From CALCNS01 sp937897315 (lineage in GTDB: Bacteria > Bacillota > JAAYKD01): 64,000 bases of DNA. The position numbers and the translations under genes are program-made. The stretch covers positions 310,001 through 374,000 of the forward strand of contig DAINOJ010000001.1 in the NCBI GenBank assembly GCA_036744005.1. Direction: 5' to 3'. Every line of letters starts with the position of its first letter. Position 1 is the stretch's first letter. Below are positions 44,545 through 52,681 of the stretch, one piece after another. The notes beneath the pieces were generated by a model, which saw nothing but the letters and a program-made list of their open reading frames with translations, did not search any database and was not told where the DNA came from.

Positions 44545-46278
44545 CTATGAATTCATTTGTTCTATATGCTTTATCACATAAGACAGAACTATTTTAAGGC
44601 GCTCTTCTGCCTGATCGTTGCAGTCTCCAATCACCCCAACATAAATTTTTAACTTGGGTTCAGTTCCCGAAGGTCGTACGCAAACCCAGGCTTGGTTTTG
44701 GAGTATAAGCTTTATCACGTTTTCTTTTGGGAGTAAAATCGGATGGTTTTCGTCCGCTTCGACTGCAACGCTACGCAAGTAATCTTCAGAACGCCACACA
44801 GGAAGCCCGGCTACTTGTTGCGGAGTATTCTTGCGAAGGGTATCCATAATGAGAGCGATTTGTTCCATCCCTCTCTTCCCTTTTAAGGTGATGGAATGAG
44901 TGGCTTCCAAGTAACAACCGTATTGGTTATATAAGTTCTGTAACACCTCGTATAAACTTTTCCCTTGTTTCGCATAATAAGCTGCCATTTCGCATACAAG
45001 CATGGCAGCGACCACACCATCCTTATCGCGTGCATGAGTGCCGGCTAAATAACCATAGCTTTCTTCGTAGCCAAACAGGTAGTTATACTCACCTGTTTGC
45101 TCAAACTCTTTGATCTTCTCGCCAATATATTTAAAACCGGTGAGTGTCTTCACCGTCGCCACACCCATCTCTTTGGCAATTCGCGGGCCTAAATCGCCGG
45201 TGACAATGGTGGTTATCAACAACCCTTTGTTCGGTAATTTGCCAACTTCCTGCAGAGCTTGTAAGATGTAGTTCGTTAAGAGTGCACCAGTCTGATTACC
45301 GGTGAGCATGGTAAATTGCCCTTCCATGTTCCGAACCATAACTCCCACCCGATCGCAATCGGGATCAGTAGCGATGATGAGTTGTGCATGGGTTTGTTCC
45401 GCTAATTGTAGGGCAAGAGCAAAGGCCTTTGGGTCCTCCGGGTTGGGAGATGTGACAGTAGAAAAAAGGGGGTCGGGAAGCTCTTGTTCAGGCACCACAT
45501 GTATCGTTTTAAAACCTAGTTCCCGCAACACATGACGAACCGGTAGATTACCCGTACCATGCAGTGGAGTGTAGACGATGGGATAATTTTCTGCTATGGT
45601 TCTAATTTCATTCACACGAATCGATTGTTGTAAAACTGCCGAATAAAATGCGCCATCGATTTTCTCGTCCAACCAAATGATGAGCCCTTGGTCTCCGCCT
45701 TCACTTAAGCTGCAAACACCCACAGAATCATATCCGGGGACTTTGTCTATGGCTGCCATAATCGCCTTGGCTTGTTCGTTGGCAATTTGAGCTCCATCTT
45801 CCCAGTACACTTTGTAGCCATTATACTCTGCTGGGTTATGACTGGCAGTAATCATAATACCCGCACAAGCATGGAGATGTCGTACCGAAAAGGATAACTG
45901 TGGAACCGGCCGTAAGTTGCGATATAGATACACTTTTATGCCACTGCTGGCTAAAACACAAGCGGCTTCTTGCGCAAATTCCGGAGACAAATGCCGGCTA
46001 TCGAAGGCAATGACTACACCGCGAGAAGCAAAACAGGGTCCTAAGGATAATATGTAATTTGCCAAACCCTGCGTGGCTCGACGAACCACATAAATGTTCA
46101 TACGATTGGTACCCGCACCTAAAACACCACGTAAACCACCGGTACCAAAAGCCAAATCCTGAAAAAAGCGATCCTCAATCTCTTTGGTGTCATGCTCTAT
46201 GGCACGCAATTCTGCTTTGGTTTCTTCATCAAAGTATGGGTTTAGCAACCACTCTTTATATATATCATACGCTTGCAA
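44545..46278 (-). CDS. pgcA: Phosphosugar mutase (phosphoglucomutase/phosphomannomutase family, PgcA-like)
   Basis: A 577-residue alpha-D-phosphohexomutase with all four loops: phosphoserine Ser146 in TASHNPAEYNGYK, the metal loop DPDCDRVG, the sugar loop GYEESYGYL and the phosphate loop RPSGTEPKLKIYVG. It interconverts hexose 1- and 6-phosphates for wall polymer and glycan synthesis. Start TTG seven bases after AGGAGG. A promoter with a long inverted repeat lies just upstream, next to the assembly gap. Confidence 0.94.
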   Translation of the reverse strand: MQAYDIYKEWLLNPYFDEETKAELRAIEHDTKEIEDRFFQDLAFGTGGLRGVLGAGTNRMNIYVVRRATQGLANYILSLGPCFASRGVVIAFDSRHLSPEFAQEAACVLASSGIKVYLYRNLRPVPQLSFSVRHLHACAGIMITASHNPAEYNGYKVYWEDGAQIANEQAKAIMAAIDKVPGYDSVGVCSLSEGGDQGLIIWLDEKIDGAFYSAVLQQSIRVNEIRTIAENYPIVYTPLHGTGNLPVRHVLRELGFKTIHVVPEQELPDPLFSTVTSPNPEDPKAFALALQLAEQTHAQLIIATDPDCDRVGVMVRNMEGQFTMLTGNQTGALLTNYILQALQEVGKLPNKGLLITTIVTGDLGPRIAKEMGVATVKTLTGFKYIGEKIKEFEQTGEYNYLFGYEESYGYLAGTHARDKDGVVAAMLVCEMAAYYAKQGKSLYEVLQNLYNQYGCYLEATHSITLKGKRGMEQIALIMDTLRKNTPQQVAGLPVWRSEDYLRSVAVEADENHPILLPKENVIKLILQNQAWVCVRPSGTEPKLKIYVGVIGDCNDQAEERLKIVLSYVIKHIEQMNS

Positions 46279-46315
46279 AACAAAACCTCCTGTTCAGAAA
46301 CGCAATTTCTATGCA

Positions 46316-46370
46316 ATTATAACACTACGACCCCGTACTTGACAAGCACGGGGTCGTAGGGACATACTCA
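46316..46370. repeat. 55-base segment duplicated across the gap (left copy), holding the pgcA promoter
   Basis: This stretch is identical to 46471-46525. On the minus strand it has TTGTCA (46345-46340), an 18-base spacer and TATAAT (46321-46316), and the region between is spanned by a perfect 12-bp inverted repeat, CTACGACCCCGT at 46325-46336 with its complement at 46348-46359. The hairpin overlaps the -35 and spacer, so it may act as an operator. The exact copy on the other side of the Ns points to an assembly overlap. Confidence 0.85.
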
Positions 46371-46470
46371 NNNNNNNNNNNNNNNNNNNNNNNNNNNNNN
46401 NNNNNNNNNNNNNNNNNNNNNNNNNNNNNNNNNNNNNNNNNNNNNNNNNNNNNNNNNNNNNNNNNNNNNN
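46371..46470. other. Assembly gap of 100 Ns
   Basis: Exactly 100 unknown bases flanked on both sides by the same 55 bases. This is the pattern of a scaffolder joining contigs that overlap by one k-mer; the true separation may be zero or may hold a lost repeat. Confidence 0.98.
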
Positions 46471-46525
46471 ATTATAACACTACGACCCCGTACTTGACAA
46501 GCACGGGGTCGTAGGGACATACTCA
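46471..46525. repeat. 55-base segment duplicated across the gap (right copy)
   Basis: Identical to 46316-46370, including the 12-bp inverted repeat (46480-46491 with 46503-46514). If the gap is an overlap artefact this copy is not real. Confidence 0.9.
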
Positions 46526-46538
46526 TCAAAAATGTATC

Positions 46539-46582
46539 ACTTATGGGGCGTCTCGCGTTTCCACAACAATAACGCTTACCCT
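46539..46582 (-). repeat. Dispersed repeat, copy A
   Basis: On the minus strand this reads AGGGTAAGCGTTATTGTTG and continues into GGAAACGCGAGACGCCCC. A closely similar sequence on the plus strand at 58278-58319 shows that it is a small dispersed repeat. It lies in gene-free DNA downstream of the nucleotidyltransferase gene. Confidence 0.65.
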
Positions 46583-46620
46583 TTCTGTACATATGAAGCT
46601 CATTTCGTTATAGGATAAGA

Positions 46621-47424
46621 TTACAAAAAACCATAAAGTTCTTGTACTAAAATGGTCCACTCATAAAACGATTCACCCAGTGTCTCCGGTAGTGCGCCTA
46701 CATGTAAGATATGCAGCAATCGTTCTTCGCAACGAACTGGCTTTTGCTGAAAGGTAGATAGATCATCCAAAGAACGTTTCCGACTAGGAAAATACACTCG
46801 ATTTAGCCCAAATAGAGCTAACAAAAAGTGATCCAGCGCCAAGTCCAAGGCAAAATGATAGAATAATACATCTTTCCGTGCGACGGCTCGTTCTAAGTCT
46901 TCGGTATCTCTTAATTGTTCACTATGAAACTCCAGCATGCGTTGCGCTAGGCTATCCGGATACACAGCGACGAGCTCCTTCATACCAGATAAAAATCCAT
47001 TTTTATCGAGAAGTGGCTTCATCTTCTGAAACATCGCACAACGTCCCACCGGATAGTTATAGTTCTCTGTTTTCTGCAGGTGGTTCCCATGTAAAATTTC
47101 TTGAACATACCTTATTTCCTCTTCCACAACGAAGTACATGATCCATGTCTCCACCCCATTGAGACGCATCGAATCGCCGATACCCCAAAAGGGATGTTCG
47201 AAGACGGTTAGATGCAACTCACTAACGAAAGAGGTCGGTAGATTTTTGTACCAACTTTGGCGGAGAGATTCTTCGGGTATGTTGTCACAATAGACAAATA
47301 CATCAAGATCCCCTTCTCCGGCTTTGGGGAGAGGTTCCTCTCCACTACTAAGACCAACGGAGAGGATACGCGGGGAATGCATGAACAAATGGATCAGTGG
47401 TTGAAGAAAAATTTCGGTTGTCAT
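46621..47424 (-). CDS. DUF4037-like protein with putative nucleotidyltransferase domain
   Basis: A 267-residue soluble protein. The N-terminal part (about 15-50) has GLSSG and, some 14 residues later, DLDVFVY, which resembles the GS..DxD active site of DNA-polymerase-beta-like nucleotidyltransferases. The rest is helical with HLLLALFGLNRVYFPSRK-like sequence similar to DUF4037 proteins. The function is unknown; related domains include kanamycin-type nucleotidyltransferases and antitoxin-like MNT proteins. Start ATG at 47424 after GGAGG; the longer in-frame start at 47499 has no ribosome binding site. Confidence 0.65.
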   Translation of the reverse strand: MTTEIFLQPLIHLFMHSPRILSVGLSSGEEPLPKAGEGDLDVFVYCDNIPEESLRQSWYKNLPTSFVSELHLTVFEHPFWGIGDSMRLNGVETWIMYFVVEEEIRYVQEILHGNHLQKTENYNYPVGRCAMFQKMKPLLDKNGFLSGMKELVAVYPDSLAQRMLEFHSEQLRDTEDLERAVARKDVLFYHFALDLALDHFLLALFGLNRVYFPSRKRSLDDLSTFQQKPVRCEERLLHILHVGALPETLGESFYEWTILVQELYGFL

Positions 47425-47532
47425 AGTGCCTCCAAAAAAAAATATAGTCGACCCCATTTTTTGAGAAAGAAACTTCGTATATATAGACGAGAGTTCCAAG
47501 GAGCTCAGTTCAAAATAAAGGAGGATTTCAAC

Positions 47533-48135
47533 ATGAAAACCATGTTAACAGCATTACTGGTTCTATCTTTGTTAAGCGGAGGTCTCATCGCAATGGCGAA
47601 CACCCCAGAGACCATGAGTTATGTTTTACAACCAGGCATTCAATTAGATGTCAATGCCACTGGACAAGTGACCAAGGTCACCGCATTAAACACAGTGGCG
47701 GAATCGGTTCTAGGAGACTTGCAACTTCTAAATATGAGTATTGAAAATGCAGTCGCTTTGGCTGTGCAGCATATGCAGCATCTTGGATTTACCTATGGCG
47801 TAGACGATATTTTGGTGACGGGTGATGAAAGCATGATCCGACGCGCAGAGCAATTATATCGAAAACTGGAAGAATTACACAAGAAGAATTCGAATCCGAA
47901 ACCTACAACTCCTGCCGAAAATGACGAGGACGACGAGGAAATCGACGAAATCGAAAATCAAGAAGGCAAAAATGAGGAAGCCCGGGGATATATCATGGTG
48001 CAATCCGCGAAAGAGTTTGCCGAAATGAACCCAGGTAAATACAACATACTCGTGAACAAGATGGGTAAGAATCCTGCCAACTATGTAAACGTCTCCATGA
48101 AAGACGTCATGAAAGAATACGTTGCGGGCAAGTAA
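47533..48135 (+). CDS. Secreted protein with RsgI-like middle domain
   Basis: A 200-residue exported protein. Signal peptide MKTMLTALLVLSLLSGG (cleaved after AMA), then a domain of about residues 30-95 with QLDVNATGQVTKVTALN and a helix-rich part, resembling the conserved middle domain of anti-sigma factor RsgI. A low-complexity acidic linker (ENDEDDEEIDEIEN) follows, then a C-terminal helical segment. It lacks the cytoplasmic RsgI_N sigma-binding domain and a transmembrane anchor, so it is not an ordinary RsgI, and no sigI gene is adjacent. ATG after AAAGGAGG; earlier in-frame ATGs are inside the opposite gene. Confidence 0.65.
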   Translation: MKTMLTALLVLSLLSGGLIAMANTPETMSYVLQPGIQLDVNATGQVTKVTALNTVAESVLGDLQLLNMSIENAVALAVQHMQHLGFTYGVDDILVTGDESMIRRAEQLYRKLEELHKKNSNPKPTTPAENDEDDEEIDEIENQEGKNEEARGYIMVQSAKEFAEMNPGKYNILVNKMGKNPANYVNVSMKDVMKEYVAGK

Positions 48136-48152
48136 AAAAGAATATCACGAAA

Positions 48153-48184
48153 GAACAGCGACCGAGTCAAATCGGTCGCTGTTC
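48153..48184 (+). terminator. Stem-loop terminator after the RsgI-like gene
   Basis: A perfect 13-bp stem (GAACAGCGACCGA and complement, 6-base loop). There is no strong T-run, so the terminator function is probable but not certain. The core AGCGACCGA recurs in the nested hairpin at 52570-52653. Confidence 0.6.
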
Positions 48185-48231
48185 TAAAAATCGTTGAAGC
48201 AGATCTCTACAAATATGATGTAAGCCAACTA

Positions 48232-48264
48232 ATTTCCCATAGGGGTCAGACCCCTATGGGAAAT
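48232..48264. repeat. REP-like palindrome (AGGGGTCAGACCCCT type)
   Basis: A perfect 15-bp inverted repeat (ATTTCCCATAGGGGT, 3-base centre) right behind the stop of the large SLH gene. The centre AGGGGTCAGACCCCT resembles the AGGGGAC-type palindromes at 57215, 57254 and 58325 and suggests a REP-like family. Confidence 0.75.
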
Positions 48265-48267
48265 GAA

Positions 48268-51200
48268 TTATCGGAAGGAGGTCCACCGCAGTCCGTCGGA
48301 AGAAGTGAGTGTTGAGGATGACCATGTAGATGCAACATAACGAGATCCATCGTAAATCAAATCACTCATGGTGGAGTAACTGGATAATTGAGTAGTCCAA
48401 GTGATACCATCGGGTGAAGTATACACCCTTCCACTTACACCACCCGCTAAGAATTGCTTCCCATTCCAACAAATGCTTTTTATCCATTTGGTGTTCAACC
48501 GGTCAGCATTGGTGGGAGATACCGGAGTCCAAGACTCGCCATCGGTGGAATATAACAACACTCCCTTAGTGGGATACGTTCCCCCTACAGCGACCCAAAC
48601 GCTCCCGTTCCAACTCACTGCTTCCAAGTGTTCGCTCACACCGGAAGCACGAACATGCCAAGTCAAACCATCAGCAGATGTTACTATGGTTCCTGTATCA
48701 CCCACTGCCACATACTGCGACCCATTCCATAAGACATCACGCAAGTTCACAGTCACTCCACTGAATTGTTGCGTCCAAACCTTCCCGTTGGGTGAAGTTC
48801 TTACCGCACCTTTCTCCCCGACTGCCAAGTATTGCTGCCCATTCCAGCAAACCGCATATAAATCTACTTCAGGATCGGTATATCGGTGCGTACTACCAAA
48901 ATTCTCTTCCAACCAAATGTCACCGTATATAGAAGACAAAATTGCTCCACCGGCCCCAACCGCCACAAAGCCAGAACCGTTGTGGGTGATATCATATATC
49001 GAAAAGACATGTAACCCCGAATTTTTGGTGGCATTGACCCTTAACTGAAACGTGGATGTCGACCAAATATTCCCGGAATAAGTGGTGTAATACATTGGAA
49101 CTCCACCGCTTTCTCCTATGTATTCGGAGTTCACATCATATCCTGCGCTATAATACTTAGCGCCACCATAAGCCATCGCCATCATATAAGGCACATAAAC
49201 TCGCTCGTCCTGTGGCAAATCGTAATTAACCCAGTCTTTCCAAACAGTTCCATTGGGTGAAGTAAGGAGTGAATTGAATCCTATCACCACATATTCCTTC
49301 CCTGTCCAAGTAATATCCATGAAAAAGCCATTGGACACATCATCCAAAACGTGAGTCCAGCTTACCCCATCGGTTGAGGTCCATATAAATCCCGGGTTCT
49401 CCTGCCACCCAACCACCATAAACTGCTGGTTGACCCATTGCACACCTCGTAGATTCTTGGTTGTCCCCGAACTTTGCACTGCCCAGTCGATGCCATTATT
49501 AGATAACAAGATGGTTCCTGCGTCCCCAACTGCTACCAGCATCCCCGCATGGCTCGCAAGCTTGGATAATTTTCTCATGGTGTTTGAAACCCTAGCAGTC
49601 CAAGTCACAGCATCCGGTGAGGTGTACATTCCTCCGTTACTTCCTACCGCGACGAACAGATGATTAAACCAGGTTACATCATAGAACGAGTCCATCATCG
49701 TAGTGACTCTCTTGTACCAAGACTCACCAAAGCCCAAGTTGATCCCTTTGGCCGTCAATACGGTTCCCTTATCCCCTACCACTACTAGCATGCTGCCATT
49801 CCAGCAAACCGACTGCAAGTTCTCAGTAGTAAACGTTTTATTCTTATTCCAGGTCACAGCATCTCCAGATGTATAAATGGCTCCCTCTGAACCCACTGCC
49901 ACAAACTGAGAACCTGTCCAAATCACATCGTATAAGTGCTCACGGCCTATGCGTCCATACTGTGTCCAATGAACTCCATCTGCAGAACGCAATAATGCAC
50001 CATCTAAGCCCACACCAACAATTTGATTTCCGGCATACAGAATATTTCGTTGGGTCATGGAAACGTCGGTTGGAAACCTTTGCTCTCCGGCGCGCAGAAC
50101 ATCATCTTGTTCTACACGAACTGTCGCCATCAAGCTGCTCGAACCTTGGCTTAAGAGTAGCTCCACGCTGCCTAAATCAAAGGGGACAAAGTCCACAACC
50201 TGTCCGTCGGTTGTAAAATGGGCATTGGTATTGTTCGGGCTATACGTTACCATTACACCCGCGGTAGTTTCTGTTTCACCTAAAATAGACTGTGCTTTGG
50301 CAGCGACATCAATATCGACATCTCTTTCTAAAAAGATAGACCCAGGGGCTTCCTCCAATGAAGCTTTTGCTGCAAGAAGTGCAGCAGTGTCCGTAGGTGA
50401 GGTATCTTGAGATAAAACGGTAGCACTTGGGGTGCTGATTACATAACCTGCGAAATTGCCATATCCGCTAATAGAGACTTTGAGATACATTCCTTCTTCT
50501 AGGATCGTTGGAGTATAAGACGCAGAAGAAGCACCGGATAACGGTACATAAACTCCATCTACTTCATTACAAACCCACCACTGATATAGTACGCTCGCTT
50601 CCGCTGGCTGATACGTACCGGCATTCAATGGAACCCCTACTTGAGGAGTGGCAGAAAAAGGTTGTAGAGATGTTAAATAAGTAAGATAAACGACTTCTTC
50701 CTCTACTGGCGGAGGCGGATACACTGGTTCCGCTATGCCATCTTGTATGGTAATTTCCGTAGGTTTTGTATTAAGAAGCACACCATTGGCTTGAATTTGA
50801 GCGTTTATAATGCTGCCAAACCCTTGCACCGAAGTCGCTGCTTCTGCAGAAAAGTGCTGGATCACCGTATTCTCGTCTGTGATGATCTCAACACCCTCTG
50901 TCAGAATATCTAATCGTTCCAACTGAACACTTTTCAGCTGAAGGAATATATTGCCGTTTTCCAAGGGAGAAGCAATGATTCCATAAATGCCACCCCCAGT
51001 CAGGTCTGCTTCTTCAAAAATAGCCGATGTTTCTGCGAGAATTTTCTGAATTTCGGAAGTTCCACCCACGACTACCCGTACGGGTTTCTCGTCTTTTTGG
51101 ATATAGACCATGCCCAGTTGTGTATCGAAGAGGTAGACCGATTTGCTACCTCCCCCTTGTATGTAAGTGTTCCCTTTAACGGTCACCTGAAGCAAAGTGA

Positions 51201-51978
51201 CTTGCCCTTCTCCCACGGCTTTGTCGATGATTAGGTCACCATGGATGAGCATATTTTGTAATAAAACATCACCTGTCGTAATGGTTACACGACCACCCAC
51301 CACCTCTTGACTATCGGAAGGCCCATAGGTACCGGCAGAAGTATAGACTTTAGAATTGAACGAAGTGTAAGGAGCGAGATGTACCACATTTTGCAATACC
51401 ACAACGGCTTCAGCCCGGGTCGTATACTTTTTCGGTAAAAATTCTCCCGAGGGGTACCCATGGATGAGATTACGACTTGTCGCAATGCTCACAGCGTCGG
51501 ACGCCCATGACGAAATGCGGCCTGTATCGGAAAAGAGCACCTCTGGTTCATCTGCTGTTAATTCGGAAACTCGCATCAAGAGAGTCACCATTTGCTCTCG
51601 GGTTAAGAACGCATCGGGAGCAAAATGAGTGGAGCTCACCCCTTGAACCAAACTGAGTGCAAAAGCCGTCTCAATGCTTTCTTTCGCCCAATGATAGGAG
51701 GTGTCGTTAAAAGCATGTTCCGTATGAGCACGAAGAACATAGGTTTTCACCAACATGTCGACAAATTCTGCCCGAGTAATCGGCTCATCCGGTTGAAACA
51801 TCCCTTCAAAGCGAGATCGTAAGACATTGCGCTGCGCCATGGTGGTAATGTTGCTTTCCGCCCAGTGACCCGTGATGTCATCGTATATGGGGGAATTATC
51901 CTCAGCAGCCATAGCAAAACCACACAAAAGTGATGTTGCAAGAAGTATTAAGATGAATCGTCGTATGAACGTGAACAT
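48268..51978 (-). CDS. Large secreted SLH / beta-propeller surface protein, 1236 residues
   Basis: A 1236-residue exported protein: signal peptide about 1-24, three SLH domains (about 30-75, 87-130 and 145-190), a beta-rich segment (about 220-420), an Ig-like region (about 440-520), a further Ig-like module (about 535-640) and, from about 645 to the end, 14 repeats of about 40 residues of the type WNGxxxVAVGxxGxIxTSxDGxxW. The repeats resemble BNR/Ycf48-type propeller blades; 14 blades would make two seven-bladed propellers. The SLH part anchors it to the wall. No catalytic motif was recognised. ATG after AAGGGGG. Confidence 0.87.
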   Translation of the reverse strand: MFTFIRRFILILLATSLLCGFAMAAEDNSPIYDDITGHWAESNITTMAQRNVLRSRFEGMFQPDEPITRAEFVDMLVKTYVLRAHTEHAFNDTSYHWAKESIETAFALSLVQGVSSTHFAPDAFLTREQMVTLLMRVSELTADEPEVLFSDTGRISSWASDAVSIATSRNLIHGYPSGEFLPKKYTTRAEAVVVLQNVVHLAPYTSFNSKVYTSAGTYGPSDSQEVVGGRVTITTGDVLLQNMLIHGDLIIDKAVGEGQVTLLQVTVKGNTYIQGGGSKSVYLFDTQLGMVYIQKDEKPVRVVVGGTSEIQKILAETSAIFEEADLTGGGIYGIIASPLENGNIFLQLKSVQLERLDILTEGVEIITDENTVIQHFSAEAATSVQGFGSIINAQIQANGVLLNTKPTEITIQDGIAEPVYPPPPVEEEVVYLTYLTSLQPFSATPQVGVPLNAGTYQPAEASVLYQWWVCNEVDGVYVPLSGASSASYTPTILEEGMYLKVSISGYGNFAGYVISTPSATVLSQDTSPTDTAALLAAKASLEEAPGSIFLERDVDIDVAAKAQSILGETETTAGVMVTYSPNNTNAHFTTDGQVVDFVPFDLGSVELLLSQGSSSLMATVRVEQDDVLRAGEQRFPTDVSMTQRNILYAGNQIVGVGLDGALLRSADGVHWTQYGRIGREHLYDVIWTGSQFVAVGSEGAIYTSGDAVTWNKNKTFTTENLQSVCWNGSMLVVVGDKGTVLTAKGINLGFGESWYKRVTTMMDSFYDVTWFNHLFVAVGSNGGMYTSPDAVTWTARVSNTMRKLSKLASHAGMLVAVGDAGTILLSNNGIDWAVQSSGTTKNLRGVQWVNQQFMVVGWQENPGFIWTSTDGVSWTHVLDDVSNGFFMDITWTGKEYVVIGFNSLLTSPNGTVWKDWVNYDLPQDERVYVPYMMAMAYGGAKYYSAGYDVNSEYIGESGGVPMYYTTYSGNIWSTSTFQLRVNATKNSGLHVFSIYDITHNGSGFVAVGAGGAILSSIYGDIWLEENFGSTHRYTDPEVDLYAVCWNGQQYLAVGEKGAVRTSPNGKVWTQQFSGVTVNLRDVLWNGSQYVAVGDTGTIVTSADGLTWHVRASGVSEHLEAVSWNGSVWVAVGGTYPTKGVLLYSTDGESWTPVSPTNADRLNTKWIKSICWNGKQFLAGGVSGRVYTSPDGITWTTQLSSYSTMSDLIYDGSRYVASTWSSSTLTSSDGLRWTSFR

Positions 51979-52153
51979 AGCAGCAACCCCCTTCTGTTTG
52001 ATTGGTTCTTTTATACCCGACCGAATTCCTCCCTAAAAATCAGATGGATTTAGATCTCATCAAAAAATCGTCCATATGAGGAGCGATGAGAACTAGGCAG
52101 GAAAATGTTGACAAAGTAGAGTATTTAAGAGTGAACCATTATGAAGGGAGTGT

Positions 52154-52564
52154 TTGACCATGTCTACCCCTACTACACCCACCGGAAGCTTTAAGATACA
52201 CTTTTCATCCATCGTTCTCGATAGCGCCGATTCCAACAGCTTAGCCGATTTTTACGTCAGACTACTTGGTTGGCAAAAATACTCTGATGACCCGGAATGG
52301 ATCTTTGTACGGCAAGATCAAGAATACCCACTGATTATTTTTCAACAGACCGATGATTATGTTCCACCGATTTGGCCAAATGAGCCGGGAAAGCAACAAG
52401 CCGGTACACATATGGATTTTGGCGTATCCAACTTGGCTGAAGCTGTGGAACATGCCCTTGCATGTGGGGCAAAAAAAGCTGAAATACAGTATTCCACTCA
52501 TTGGACCGTGATGATTGACCCTGCAGGTCATCCATTTTGCTTGGTACAGTGGAATAAACTATGA
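52154..52564 (+). CDS. VOC-superfamily (glyoxalase/bleomycin-resistance-like) protein
   Basis: A 136-residue protein of two beta-alpha-beta-beta-beta units: SIVLDSADSNSLADFYVRLLGW starts the first, and GTHMDFGVSNLAEAVEHALACG the second, ending with IDPAGHPFCLVQW. The family includes glyoxalases, extradiol dioxygenases and resistance proteins; the reaction is not determined. Likely metal ligands are the His and Glu/Gln at the usual strand positions. It stands alone, divergent from the SLH gene. Confidence 0.82.
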   Translation: MTMSTPTTPTGSFKIHFSSIVLDSADSNSLADFYVRLLGWQKYSDDPEWIFVRQDQEYPLIIFQQTDDYVPPIWPNEPGKQQAGTHMDFGVSNLAEAVEHALACGAKKAEIQYSTHWTVMIDPAGHPFCLVQWNKL

Positions 52565-52569
52565 AGAAG

Positions 52570-52653
52570 AAAAGCGACCGAGAGCCGTAAGTGATCAGCC
52601 CCTGTCTACCTTGACAGGGGCTGATCATATCAAAAATCTCCTCGGTCGCTTTT
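52570..52653. repeat. Nested double inverted repeat after the VOC gene
   Basis: The outer 13-bp stem AAAAGCGACCGAG (52570-52582) pairs with 52641-52653. Inside its loop lies a second, perfect 15-bp stem TGATCAGCCCCTGTC (52592-52606) pairing with 52613-52627. The outer stem shares its core AGCGACCGA with the terminator at 48153. The pattern looks like a palindromic element inserted in the loop of a terminator-type hairpin; it can act as terminator for the convergent VOC and ZIP genes. Confidence 0.75.
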
Positions 52654-52681
52654 CATTTGAGAATGAAAACTTCTTTTGTGC

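Noticed and set aside
46316..46525. Direct repeats as target-site duplication of an insertion sequence
   Set aside because: 55 bases is far longer than normal target duplications and the Ns are a fixed 100, which fits a scaffolding overlap better.
46368..46592. Reading frame running through the Ns
   Set aside because: Unknown bases give no coding evidence; the visible part is the dispersed repeat and hairpin.
48232..48264. Palindrome as plain terminator of the SLH gene
   Set aside because: It has no T-run on the minus strand and shares its core with the other REP-like palindromes, so repeat identity is more likely, though it may also stop transcription.
50057..50410. 117-codon plus-strand frame inside the large SLH gene
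   Set aside because: Shadow of a clear minus-strand coding region with repeats in the expected frame.
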